A stretch of DNA of 64,000 bases, taken from contig NZ_CADDWJ010000001.1 in NCBI RefSeq assembly GCF_902809855.1, forward strand, positions 434,001 through 498,000, in the 5' to 3' direction. The notes beneath the pieces were generated by a model. That model saw only the letters and a list, made by a program, of their open reading frames with translations. It was not told the DNA's origin and searched no databases. Shown here piece after piece: positions 30,001 through 37,695 of the stretch. Source of the stretch: Acinetobacter sp. Marseille-Q1618 (GTDB taxonomy: Bacteria; Pseudomonadota; Gammaproteobacteria; Pseudomonadales; Moraxellaceae). Made by a program: the position numbers and the translations under genes. Within the stretch, counting starts at the first letter, position 1. Each line of letters opens with the position of its first letter.

Positions 30001-33000
30001 CAATACAGCAAGTAAAACACAAAGTAGTGCAATGGGGGCGCTCAACTATGTCAGTGGAGACGGTTCATCTGCCATCGGGAGTGCATCTTCTGTAGATGTA
30101 CTAGGTCGCCCCGTATCTAATAATGGTCCAATGTCATCTACATTGAGTGATATGAATGAAATTGTTTTAAAACCTTATGGTTTAGCAACAAATATCACTG
30201 AAATTGCAGGCATTACAGTTGTAACCACAGCAAATAATTGGGCTGCTTTAGAAAATGATCCAAGTAAAATAACATCGATTAATGGCAATACAAGCTTATC
30301 ACTTGCTGAAAAAGAAGCCTTTATCAAAGGTTTAAAACAAGGTGCCAATGTTGTTATTGGTAATGCAAGCAGTGCAATCGGTAGTCAAAATACCATTCTT
30401 GGCAAGCAAAGCAGTGCAGTTGGTTTTGGTAATACTGTACTGGGTGAGAGTAACTCAGCATTAGGTTTAAGAAACTTTGCAGATGGTAAAAGTAGTAATG
30501 CGATTGGTTCAAATAACCTAACTTCTAATATAAGTTTGGATGCCAATGCAATTGGTGCAACTAATACAGCCAATGGTTCGTGGAGTAATGCCGTTGGTAC
30601 AAAAAATACTGCATCAGCACAATCAAGCAGTGCAATTGGTGTACGCAACATTGCCAAAGCAGAATCAAGTGTCGCTTTTGGTTTTAAAAACCAAGCTTTA
30701 GGCATAGAAAGTACAGCACTTGGTACGAATAACACTGCCATTGGGCAGGGGGCATCAGCGATGGGTGCCAATACACATAAAATCAATGAATTATTTTTTG
30801 GTCAAGGTGCAAGAACCCCTGAAATTATTTTTAATGGTGGTGTAATTGCAAAAATTGATGGCATAGACGTTATTACTACAGCAACAAAATGGGATGACTT
30901 AGCCTCTGATCCATCTAGATTGACATCAATGAATGGTGTTGTATTAACCGCAGACAGCCAAAAAAGTATTATTAATAGCCTAAAAACAGGCGGTAATATT
31001 GCACTTGGAAAAGCAAGTAATGCGGTAGGTAGCCAAAATATTGCAGCAGCAGACAATAGCAGTGTGTTTGGTGTAGGCAGTATTGCAACAGCTAAAAACT
31101 CAACTGCAATAGGTTATAACGCCGTTGCAAATGAAGAAAATACAGTTTCTGTGGGTAAAGCAGGTGCTGAACAACGTATTACCAATGTGGCAGATGCAAA
31201 AAATGATACTGATGCTGCGAATAAAAAGTATGTTGATACTGCATTAAGTACATTTACAGGTAGTCCAGATACCGTTTTTTATGATGCTAGTTCTAACAAA
31301 GCGATAATTACACTTGCAGGTGGCACTACGGGTACCAAAATCACCAACTTACAAGATGCAGCGTTAAATTCAACATCAACTGATGCAGTGACAGGTAAGC
31401 AATTAAATAGCACCAATCAACTTGTTGCAACCAAAGCATCAACCACGGATTTAACAACTGGCTTGGCATTAAAAGCTGATAAAACTGTATTTGATACTTT
31501 AAACAATCAAGTTAATGATGTAACTACAGGTCTTGCAACTAAAGCATCAACCACGGATTTAAATACAGGTTTAACGACAAGCTTAACGACTGCGAAAGGC
31601 TATACTGATCAGGAGGTTACATCAAGCTTAACGACAGCGAAAGGTTATACCGATCAGGAAGTTACCTCGAGCTTAGCAACTGCGAAAGGTTATACTGATC
31701 AAAAGACTGCAGATGTAGTGTTATATGATGCAGCTTCAAGTAAAGCTCAAATCACCTTAGCAGGTACAACAGGCACTAAAATTACCAATTTACAAGATGC
31801 AACTTTAGACTCAACTTCAAAAGATGCAGTGACAGGTAAGCAATTACATGCAACTAATAGCAATCTAAGTACATTAGATAGTCGAGTGACTACAGAAGTT
31901 GGCAATTTAAATACAGCGATTACCAACAGTGCCAATACCATTAACAACCGTATTGATGGTGTGGATATAAAAGTTACAGGGATTGATGGACGAGTCACCA
32001 CCAATACAAATGATATTGCAGCACTACAAAATGGTTTAGGTGGAATTTCAGCAAACGCAGTTGTTTATGATAATACAAGCAAAGATCTTATAACTTTAGC
32101 AGGTACAACAGGCACCAAAATTACTAATTTACAAGATGCAACTTTAGACTCAACTTCAAAAGATGCAGTGACAGGTAAGCAATTACATGCAACTAATAGC
32201 AATCTAAGTACATTAGATAGTCGAGTGACTACAGAAGTTGGCAATTTAAATACAGCGATTACCAACAGTGCCAATACCATTAACAACCGTATTGATGGTG
32301 TGGATATAAAAGTTACAGGGATTGATGGACGAGTCACCACCAATACAAATGATATTGCAGCACTACAAAATGGTTTAGGTGGAATTTCAGCAAACGCAGT
32401 TGTTTATGATAATACAAGCAAAGATCTTATAACTTTAGCAGGTACAACAGGCACCAAAATCACCAACTTACAAGATGCAGCGTTAAATTCAACATCAACT
32501 GATGCAGTGACAGGTAAGCAATTAAATAGCACCAATCAACTTGTTGCAACCAAGGCATCACAAACAGATTTAACAGCTGGCTTGGCATTAAAAACCGATA
32601 AAACTTTATTTGATACTTTAAACAATCAAGTTAATGATGTAACTACAGGTCTTGCAACTAAAGCATCAACCACGGATTTAAATACAGGTTTAACGACAAC
32701 CTTAACGACAGCGAAAGGTTATACTGATCAGGAAGTTACCTCGAGCTTAACAACTGCGAAAGGTTATACTGATCAAAAAACTGCAGATGCCGTGAACTAT
32801 GATACAGCTTCAAGTAAAGCTCAAATCACCTTAGCAGGTTCAACAGGCACTAAAATTACCAATTTACAAGATGCCGCTTTAAATGCAACCTCAAAAGATG
32901 CAGTGACAGGTAAGCAGTTACATGCAACCAATACAGCAGTGAGTACATTGGATAGTCGAGTGACAAATGAGGTAACACAGTTAGATGGTAAAATATCAAC

Positions 33001-35173
33001 TAATAGCACCGCAATCTCAGGTCTAGATACGCGTGTGACACAATCCGAAACCGACATTGGGACATTACAAAATGACTTAGGCATAACCCAAGGGAATTTG
33101 AATACACTTGATAATCGTGTAGGTACTGCAGAAAGTAATATCACACAATCTCAAATGGATATTTTAAATCTAAGTAACAATACCTTAAGCACACAAAATC
33201 AAGTACAACGTAATGAAAATGCCTTACTTTCATCTTTGGGTGGTGGAGCATCTTTCAATAATGGAAATTTTGTAGCACCGACCTTTATGATTCAAAACAA
33301 AAGTTATCGAGATGTAGGAAGTGCTTTTAGTGCTGTAGATAGTAAATTAAGCAATTTAGATACACGTTTATCAAAAGTCGAAACAACAGGCGGTGCAGCA
33401 GGATTGAGTGCTTATGAAGTGGCTCAAAAGAATGGATTCAATGGAACAGAAAAAGATTGGTTGGCATCATTAAAAGGTGCCAAAGGCGATCAAGGTGTTA
33501 CAGGCGCAGCAGGCAAAGATGGAAGTAACGGTTTAGATGGCTTAAATGGTAAAGATGGAGTGAAAGGCGACAAGGGCGATCAAGGTCTGACAGGCGCAGC
33601 AGGCAAAGACGGTCTAAATGGTAAAGATGGAAGTAATGGTTTAGATGGCTTAAATGGTAAAGATGGAGTAAAAGGCGACAAGGGAGATCAAGGTGTTACA
33701 GGTGCAGCAGGCAAAGACGGTCTAAATGGCAAAGATGGTGCAAAAGGTCTTGATGGCTTAAATGGTAAAGATGGAGTAAAAGGCGACAAGGGAGATCAAG
33801 GTGTTACAGGTGCAGCAGGCAAAGATGGTGCAAAAGGTCTTGATGGCTTAAATGGTAAAGATGGAGCGAAAGGCGACAAGGGCGATCAAGGTGTTACAGG
33901 CGCAGCAGGCAAAGATGGTCTAAATGGCAAAGATGGTGCAAAAGGCGACAAGGGAGATCAAGGTGTTACAGGTGCAGCAGGTAAAGACGGTCTAAATGGC
34001 AAAGATGGAAGTAATGGTTTAGACGGCTTAAATGGTAAAGATGGAGCGAAAGGCGACAAGGGAGATCAAGGTGTTACAGGCGCGGCAGGTAAAGATGGTC
34101 TAAATGGCAAAGATGGTGCAAAAGGTCTTGATGGTTTAAATGGTAAAGATGGAGCGAAAGGCGACAAGGGAGATCAAGGTGTTACAGGCGCAGCAGGCAA
34201 AGACGGTCTAAATGGTAAAGATGGAAGTAATGGTTTAGATGGCTTAAATGGCAAAGATGGTGCAAAAGGCGACAAGGGAGATCAAGGTCTAAGTACTTAT
34301 GAAATTGCTGTAAAAAATGGTTATCAAGGTACAGAAAAAGATTGGCTTAACACTCAAAATAGTCCATTTATTGCAGTGAGTTCGGGACAAGGCACAGTCC
34401 AAACGCCAGCACAAGCAACGGGTGTTGGGTCGGTGGCAATTGGTGAAGGTGCAACAGCTTCCGGTACACAGTCCACTTCTATTGGGCAAGGCTCTAAAGT
34501 TACAGGTCATCAATCTACTGCTGTAGGTAAAGGCAATACCGTAGCGGGGAATCGTTCAGGCGCATTTGGTGATCCAAACAATGTTACTGGAAATAATAGT
34601 TATGTAGTGGGTAACGATAATACAGTAAAATCTGATAATACTTTTGTACTTGGAAATAATGTCAAAACTGAAGCTAAAAATGCTGTTGTTTTAGGTAATA
34701 ACTCAGCTTCAGATCGTGATAATACTGTTTCAGTCGGGGCAAAAGATGCTGAGCGACAAATCATTCATGTTGCAAATGCAACAGAAGCAACAGATGCAGT
34801 GAATCTAAGACAAATGCAAGCAGCTGAGGCAGAAACTTTAAAATCTTCGAAAGAATATACGGATAACAAATTTAATAACTTAGAGAGTGCATTCTCAGAC
34901 CATCGTTTAGAAACAGATCACCGTTTCCATGAAGTTGATAAACGCTTTGACCGTCAAGGTGCGATGACAGCAGCAATGATGAACATGGCAAATAGTACAT
35001 CAGGTCTTAAAGGACGTAACCGTGTTGGTGTGGGTGCTGGATTCCAAGGAGATGAAAAAGCGGTTGCAGTGGGTTATCAACGTATGATTAATGAAAATAC
35101 AAGCATTAGTTTGGGCGGGGCAATGACCGAAGAAGAAAAATCTGGGGGTGTAGGTGTAGGTTTTAGTTGGTAA
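24098..35173 (+). CDS. Giant trimeric autotransporter adhesin (type Vc)
   Basis: About 3,690 aa, acting as a surface trimer. The ATG at 24098 gives a canonical extended signal peptide (MNHIFKKIWNKSLGRFVVVSE); the in-frame ATG at 24083 adds five residues. A hydrophobic stretch ends near NVWA. To about 31.2 kb the protein is YadA-like head repeats (S-A-G, N-ASG pattern), broken by about 12 copies of a ~70-90-residue module and by ISVGKAGAEKQITHV necks with DAVN. The stalk (31.2-33.4 kb) has repeated YDD-like and TKITNLQDA...DAVTGKQL necks. A collagen-like tract of about 272 residues follows, then a short second head, a last neck, a coiled coil and a YadA anchor ending GVGFSW. It resembles Acinetobacter Ata/AtaA adhesins in size and build but is not clearly either. 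Host or surface binding is inferred. Confidence 0.95.
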   Translation: MNHIFKKIWNKSLGRFVVVSENAKSTGKTDNTTGDIQNTSQSDFASQAQTQTFDNGFKPLFLKVLVLSVASITGSNVWAGIVCVTDPTNTSSMALGDYAIACGYSNSAARDQSSAFGNFNNASGEFSSALGNYNNASGKASSALGVSNNASGESSSALGFVNTASGTYSSALGYGNTASKQGSTSIGRQNQAIGVLSNAFGSGGQLDQYSFKRDPSDQNNLKRMYFGDSLITTTTDINHFSELTPANILTIDGKALSPDEKQEFLNLFTQTQNENTASGIASNAFGVSNTASGTMSSVVGTRNTASGYMSSAVGYNNQATAKNSSAFGSNSKATHEGATALGNGSETDRDNTISVGKAGAEKQITHVKAGNAGSTDAVNVQQLEAAIAAIPTGGAVASDNYAVPNSSALGSASGSAHPTESDGTNLTKVAGIDVTATGLNIDDITSFTIKNPMGQGQVITDPNEVAAFKNAAKKGGNLAVGFSSNAVGVQNTASGFISNAVGVQNTSSSFISNAVGIQNTASGLGSNAIGSANIGSSVGSTAIGFANQSTGLFSNAMGGSIFNILQMDVKLDPNDNKKISIDGIDIITVNAITGTDPRTVAQGLTAADIASINGQSLSLEEKQLFIALLNNSNPPQFNTASGMLASALGTANTALGTQSSAVGIQNIASGYMSSAVGYNNQATAKNSSAFGSNSKATHEGATALGNGSETDRDNTISVGKAGAEKQITHVADGTQAKDAVNLSQVQGLIANIPTGSAVATNNYAQTTTSVALGEGKGVAHLIKRDINNKILEVNGIEVQTSGAGTSISDITGFGVLVDMGWGIVPSFETDATKVAAFKNAVQKGGNISLAEKSSAIGIANIVTSTADIANAIGYENRAIGAQSNAIGRQNVVLGQAANAIGNQNIASGKYANAIGVGSVAIGESSTALGNAGFPDGNNYLITTKNAAGHVNKINEISVESTATSDFDLEINPSKLTKFNGEFVSAQQATVIIHALKNGANLTTASNTTAIGTNNIAAKYNSSAIGYGNTATGKASNAIGIGNEAKGWSSNAIGFGNSAAADNSNAIGSQNNAKSDSSSAFGVYNTASGQSSNAFGRANQATGVFSNAMGSGGYLASDTFQRDPADPNNLQRFLLGGSVVTTSANVNSFADLAANMILTVDGKTLSPEEQQYFYALFGAMNPSNIASGIASNAFGLSNIASGTQSTVVGVRNTASAFASTAVGVNNQATAKNSSAIGSNSIASHVGATALGHNSATDRDNSISVGKVGAEKQITNVKAGTADTDAVNKKQVIDLIAAIPTGAAVVNDNYALNGSSALGSASGSAHPTENDGVNLTKVAGIEVTATGLNIDDITSFTVNGSPVTDPTQLAAFKNAAKKGGNIAVGTNSSAVGVTNVALGNNSHAAGFSNNAKGDQSNAVGMLNQAVGTQSNAVGFNNTANKQASNAIGSNNQATGILSNAFGSGSRLDSTSFKRDPSDPTNLRKMYLGDSLITTNADITQFSDLTTGNILSIDGKTLSYDEQVEFLKLFNQVQNQNTASGIASNAFGISNIASGTLSSAVGTRNTASGFNSSAVGTRNTASGLNSSALGNSNTVSGDASSALGNSNTVSGDASSALGNSNTASGFISSALGNSNTASGFISSALGVGNQARYYGDVAIGQANNVRSNGAAASATGLGVQNYAYAQNASAIGTHNSSLGNNAVAIGSGTSFTSFISGNDGLGIGQRTPVITSNAGSISTIDGVAVTTTATDWTDLKNNPSKLTAVNGVSLDLEKANAFIRSVAFGGNVALATNSNVFGIQSMSVAPNATALGYDSLADEANTVSVGRSGAEKRITNVANATKGTDAVNLNTLNQALTGVTGGSGVTKNYAHDVSDNALGGYSGTAHRVQKDNTGKITSVDGITVTTTGTGTSLDDITGFTVNGTSVVDATRVAKFKDAAKNGGNIAIGLSSTAVGVQNTASGKTSSAMGYANTASKTQSSAMGALNYVSGDGSSAIGSASSVDVLGRPVSNNGPMSSTLSDMNEIVLKPYGLATNITEIAGITVVTTANNWAALENDPSKITSINGNTSLSLAEKEAFIKGLKQGANVVIGNASSAIGSQNTILGKQSSAVGFGNTVLGESNSALGLRNFADGKSSNAIGSNNLTSNISLDANAIGATNTANGSWSNAVGTKNTASAQSSSAIGVRNIAKAESSVAFGFKNQALGIESTALGTNNTAIGQGASAMGANTHKINELFFGQGARTPEIIFNGGVIAKIDGIDVITTATKWDDLASDPSRLTSMNGVVLTADSQKSIINSLKTGGNIALGKASNAVGSQNIAAADNSSVFGVGSIATAKNSTAIGYNAVANEENTVSVGKAGAEQRITNVADAKNDTDAANKKYVDTALSTFTGSPDTVFYDASSNKAIITLAGGTTGTKITNLQDAALNSTSTDAVTGKQLNSTNQLVATKASTTDLTTGLALKADKTVFDTLNNQVNDVTTGLATKASTTDLNTGLTTSLTTAKGYTDQEVTSSLTTAKGYTDQEVTSSLATAKGYTDQKTADVVLYDAASSKAQITLAGTTGTKITNLQDATLDSTSKDAVTGKQLHATNSNLSTLDSRVTTEVGNLNTAITNSANTINNRIDGVDIKVTGIDGRVTTNTNDIAALQNGLGGISANAVVYDNTSKDLITLAGTTGTKITNLQDATLDSTSKDAVTGKQLHATNSNLSTLDSRVTTEVGNLNTAITNSANTINNRIDGVDIKVTGIDGRVTTNTNDIAALQNGLGGISANAVVYDNTSKDLITLAGTTGTKITNLQDAALNSTSTDAVTGKQLNSTNQLVATKASQTDLTAGLALKTDKTLFDTLNNQVNDVTTGLATKASTTDLNTGLTTTLTTAKGYTDQEVTSSLTTAKGYTDQKTADAVNYDTASSKAQITLAGSTGTKITNLQDAALNATSKDAVTGKQLHATNTAVSTLDSRVTNEVTQLDGKISTNSTAISGLDTRVTQSETDIGTLQNDLGITQGNLNTLDNRVGTAESNITQSQMDILNLSNNTLSTQNQVQRNENALLSSLGGGASFNNGNFVAPTFMIQNKSYRDVGSAFSAVDSKLSNLDTRLSKVETTGGAAGLSAYEVAQKNGFNGTEKDWLASLKGAKGDQGVTGAAGKDGSNGLDGLNGKDGVKGDKGDQGLTGAAGKDGLNGKDGSNGLDGLNGKDGVKGDKGDQGVTGAAGKDGLNGKDGAKGLDGLNGKDGVKGDKGDQGVTGAAGKDGAKGLDGLNGKDGAKGDKGDQGVTGAAGKDGLNGKDGAKGDKGDQGVTGAAGKDGLNGKDGSNGLDGLNGKDGAKGDKGDQGVTGAAGKDGLNGKDGAKGLDGLNGKDGAKGDKGDQGVTGAAGKDGLNGKDGSNGLDGLNGKDGAKGDKGDQGLSTYEIAVKNGYQGTEKDWLNTQNSPFIAVSSGQGTVQTPAQATGVGSVAIGEGATASGTQSTSIGQGSKVTGHQSTAVGKGNTVAGNRSGAFGDPNNVTGNNSYVVGNDNTVKSDNTFVLGNNVKTEAKNAVVLGNNSASDRDNTVSVGAKDAERQIIHVANATEATDAVNLRQMQAAEAETLKSSKEYTDNKFNNLESAFSDHRLETDHRFHEVDKRFDRQGAMTAAMMNMANSTSGLKGRNRVGVGAGFQGDEKAVAVGYQRMINENTSISLGGAMTEEEKSGGVGVGFSW
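24700..31010 (+). repeat. About 12 recurrent inserted modules in the adhesin head
   Basis: Between runs of YadA-type head repeats the same degenerate module returns. Approximate spans: 24700-24930, 25327-25530, 25766-26012, 26405-26640, 26886-27105, 27418-27640, 28040-28235, 28478-28690, 29205-29450, 29720-29925, 30076-30355, 30766-31005. The shared pattern is I-GI-V-T (or L-IDGK-L), then a D-DIT or W-DL segment, DP-K, NG--L, an acidic helix with F, and often GGN-A-G. Copies fall into at least two subtypes: an RDP/FGDSLITT form and a GI-VTATG form. Confidence 0.75.
31758..32436 (+). repeat. 339-bp tandem duplication in the adhesin stalk
   Basis: Two nearly identical 339-bp units (113 codons) begin at about 31760 and 32099. 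A partial third neck copy starts about 32438. Each unit encodes LAGTTGTKITNLQDA, a DAVTGKQLHATNSNL neck and a coiled-coil stretch to VVYDNTSKDLIT. The match is nearly perfect at the DNA level, indicating recent duplication or gene conversion. Confidence 0.88.
33475..34290 (+). repeat. Collagen-like Gly-X-Y tract in the adhesin
   Basis: About 272 residues of uninterrupted G-X-Y triplets are built from the blocks GDKGDQG-TGAAGKDG and LNGKDG-(A/S)KG-LDG. Repeated blocks share almost identical DNA, so copy number can change by recombination. Both ends carry the same element: YEVAQKNGFNGTEKDWL before and YEIAVKNGYQGTEKDWL after. Confidence 0.92.
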
Positions 35174-35194
35174 ATAGTTATTAATCTAAGCAAA

Positions 35195-35220
35195 AAAAGA
35201 GCATCATAAGATGCTCTTTT
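35195..35220 (+). terminator. Terminator of the adhesin gene
   Basis: An 11-bp perfect stem AAAAGAGCATC / GATGCTCTTTT with loop ATAA is followed by TTATA, about 20 bp past the stop codon. Confidence 0.88.
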
Positions 35221-35300
35221 TATACCAATCAATAAAAGTTTTATAATATATTTTTGGAATGATTTTTTCCGCTTCCAATTATAAATTGAGACACGAAAAC

Positions 35301-35433
35301 GTCATCCGCAATTGTCCGAGGCAGGACTACCGATGATTGGTCATGTTTTTGCAATACATCAATCAATTTGCGGTATTGGTCGAGTTTTGCGGATGACAAT
35401 GGTTTTGCCTACTTTTGTCGAAACAAAAGTAGG
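35301..35433. repeat. Structured non-coding repeat-like element
   Basis: An outer perfect 11-bp inverted repeat GTCATCCGCAA (35301-35311) / TTGCGGATGAC (35387-35397) encloses about 75 bp. A second perfect 11-bp hairpin CCTACTTTTGT-CGAA-ACAAAAGTAGG (35408-35433) follows at once. The element is less A/T-rich than its surroundings and lies in the 384-bp gap between the adhesin terminator and coq7. The CTACTTTTG...CAAAAGTAG hairpin looks like dispersed repeat sequences of gammaproteobacteria. No ORF is present in the gap. Confidence 0.55.
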
Positions 35434-35557
35434 TCGAGCCGAAGGCTAGTCTTTAAATACAAACTTTAGATGTAAGACTCCGTCAAAAACAAACCACTTA
35501 TATTATGTTATTTTCTAAGAATGGTATTATTTTAAAATTAACCACTTAAAACAATAA

Positions 35558-36193
35558 TTAAATAAAATAACTGGTTTTAGTCATTAACTTAGAAATCGCT
35601 GTCATGGTGATTTTGACTGGAAGTGGTAAATCGACCCCACCTGCTTTTAAGGCAGTATCACGATGATGTAACTCATCTTCATTCATTTGTACTAAAATTT
35701 TGCGTGAACGCTCATCTTGCGGTGGAAGTTGGCTAATATGATGTTGTAAATGCAAACTGACTTGGCGTTCAGTTTCTGCCACAAAGCCTAAACTATATTT
35801 ATCACCTGCGATCCCCGCAATTGCACCTATACCAAAAGATAAACCATACCATACAGGGTTGAGTAAACTGGTATGACTGTCTAACTCTTTTAAACGATCT
35901 TCACACCAAGCCAAATGATCTTGTTCTTCAATGGCTGCAAACTCCATTTCACGGCGTACATTTGGTAGTTTCGCAGTCAAAGCTTGTCCATGATACAACG
36001 CTTGTGCACAGACTTCGCCACTATGATTGACACGCATCAAGCCAGCCACATGACGTGCTTCGCTGACTGCGAGTTTGGTTTCGGTATTTTCTGAAGGATT
36101 GCTACGTTGAGCAGAGGTTGTACCAGGGACTAAACTTCTTAAGGCTTGATCAAAAGAATGAATAAACTTATCGATGCCTGTATAATGACGCAT
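35558..36193 (-). CDS. coq7: 2-polyprenyl-3-methyl-6-methoxy-1,4-benzoquinone monooxygenase
   Basis: This di-iron hydroxylase carries out the late ring hydroxylation of ubiquinone synthesis at the inner membrane. The 211-aa protein shows the ferritin-like ligand set: NHSGEVCAQALYHGQA, EEQDHLAWCEDRLKEL, ETERQVSLHLQHHI and NEDELHHRDTA. Length and motifs match the family. It begins 2 bp after the stop of the upstream MFS gene on the same strand, so the two should be cotranscribed. Confidence 0.95.
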   Translation of the reverse strand: MRHYTGIDKFIHSFDQALRSLVPGTTSAQRSNPSENTETKLAVSEARHVAGLMRVNHSGEVCAQALYHGQALTAKLPNVRREMEFAAIEEQDHLAWCEDRLKELDSHTSLLNPVWYGLSFGIGAIAGIAGDKYSLGFVAETERQVSLHLQHHISQLPPQDERSRKILVQMNEDELHHRDTALKAGGVDLPLPVKITMTAISKLMTKTSYFI

Positions 36194-36194
36194 A

Positions 36195-37529
36195 TCAATC
36201 CTCCAATGTAATTTGAGTTGTTGCCATTAACGGTTTTAATCGTTTTAACAACCAAATACAAAATAAACCACTTAAAATCGCTGTAATGCTAAACAATATT
36301 TTAATATCGAGTTTTAGCACACTTAAAATGATTATAGAGAAGATTGCGGACGAAACCATAAAAATTGCATTAAAAATATTATTGGCAGCAACAACGCGTG
36401 CACGATGAGATTTTGGCGCATAGGCTTGCATCAATGCATAAAGGGGAACGATATAAAAACCACCACAAATCCCCAATAAAGTCACAGCGAACATGACATG
36501 ATAATATGCCCAACCTGCTTGAAATACTGCAGCAATGCCCAGCAGTTCACCTGTATGTACTGGAATAAAGGCTAAACTAGCTGCAAAATAAAATGCAAAT
36601 AGCGTCAAGCCAACTGCCCCAATCGGTACCATTTTAATATTGACTTCACTGCCACCAAACTTACGACACAGTAAAGAACCAATCCCAATCCCGACAGAGA
36701 AAAAAGTCAATAATAAACTAGAGACATTTTCATTGGCATGCAGGTTTTGCAAAGTGACTTGGGGAATTTGGGTGAGATAGGTTGCACCATAAAACCAATA
36801 CCATGAATTTCCTAACAAAACGATAAAAATTAAAGGTAAGCTTTTGGCATATTGAATGGTTTGAAAACTGGTACGGAAAAAATTCCAATCTATTTTTAAG
36901 TCATTATTTAATGTCGGCTGTTTTAAAATAAAACGGCTGGCAATAAAACCAATCACAGCAATAGCAACGACGGTCAAGCTAATCCATAATAAATTACCCT
37001 TAGAAACTGAAATGACCGCGCCACCAATGATGGTACCGAGTAAAATCGCAATTGATGTTCCTGACTGAAACAAAGCATTACCCGACATCAGTTCATTGGG
37101 CTTTAATATTTCAGGTAAAATCGCATATTTAATAGGACCGAAAAAGGTACTGTGTGTTCCCATTAAAAATAAGGCAAATAATAAAATCCACAAATTCCCC
37201 ATTAAGAAACCAGCAGTTGCCAATAACATAATAATAATTTCAAGAATTTTAATCATACGAACCAAAGAGGAACGTTCGTATTTGTCTGCAATTTGTCCTG
37301 CTGTTGCAGAGAAAATAAAATAGGGCAAAATAAATAATAATGCAGCAAGATTATTTAAAGTGCTGATTGCAATGCCATTTAAATGAATCCAACCGTAGGT
37401 AATTACGAGGAGTAAAGAGCCCTTAAAAACATTGTCATTTAATGCCCCGAAAAATTGGGTCAGGAACATGGGCAAAAAACGGCGAGTTCCTAAGATATGT
37501 TCATTTTTTTCCATCGAAAAACCATTCAT
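36195..37529 (-). CDS. LplT/Aas-type MFS transporter
   Basis: This 444-aa inner-membrane protein has about 12 hydrophobic segments. The start FLPMFLTQFFGALNDNVFKGSLL, the loop GQIADKYERSSLVR and the segment STFFGPIKYAILPEIL identify the LplT/Aas MFS branch, which flips lysophospholipids across the inner membrane. No acyltransferase domain is fused, unlike some Aas-type fusions. Start may be M1 or M6 (37514); neither has a good SD. It lies upstream of coq7 with almost no gap and is divergent from tamA. Substrate is by family only. Confidence 0.85.
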   Translation of the reverse strand: MNGFSMEKNEHILGTRRFLPMFLTQFFGALNDNVFKGSLLLVITYGWIHLNGIAISTLNNLAALLFILPYFIFSATAGQIADKYERSSLVRMIKILEIIIMLLATAGFLMGNLWILLFALFLMGTHSTFFGPIKYAILPEILKPNELMSGNALFQSGTSIAILLGTIIGGAVISVSKGNLLWISLTVVAIAVIGFIASRFILKQPTLNNDLKIDWNFFRTSFQTIQYAKSLPLIFIVLLGNSWYWFYGATYLTQIPQVTLQNLHANENVSSLLLTFFSVGIGIGSLLCRKFGGSEVNIKMVPIGAVGLTLFAFYFAASLAFIPVHTGELLGIAAVFQAGWAYYHVMFAVTLLGICGGFYIVPLYALMQAYAPKSHRARVVAANNIFNAIFMVSSAIFSIIILSVLKLDIKILFSITAILSGLFCIWLLKRLKPLMATTQITLED

Positions 37530-37695
37530 TTAAGTTATATTAAGAAATGTGAGGATTTAGTAACTATATCGCAAAATCATGTATGATATTTTAACTTCCA
37601 AGATAATGTGAAAAGCCAAGTGATTTTAAGTTGAGTTGGGGACTTTTATCACTGTTTAATTTTCCAATCATATTTTATGGTGCTTAGAGCTTGCT

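Noticed and set aside
25039..33144. Numerous antisense ORFs inside the trimeric adhesin
   Set aside because: They repeat wherever the adhesin repeats repeat, have no SD and show no family features.
24098..35173. Naming the adhesin Ata or AtaA
   Set aside because: Size and general build are similar, but a large collagen-like tract is present and no TpgA-like partner gene follows. The name cannot be supported from sequence reading alone.
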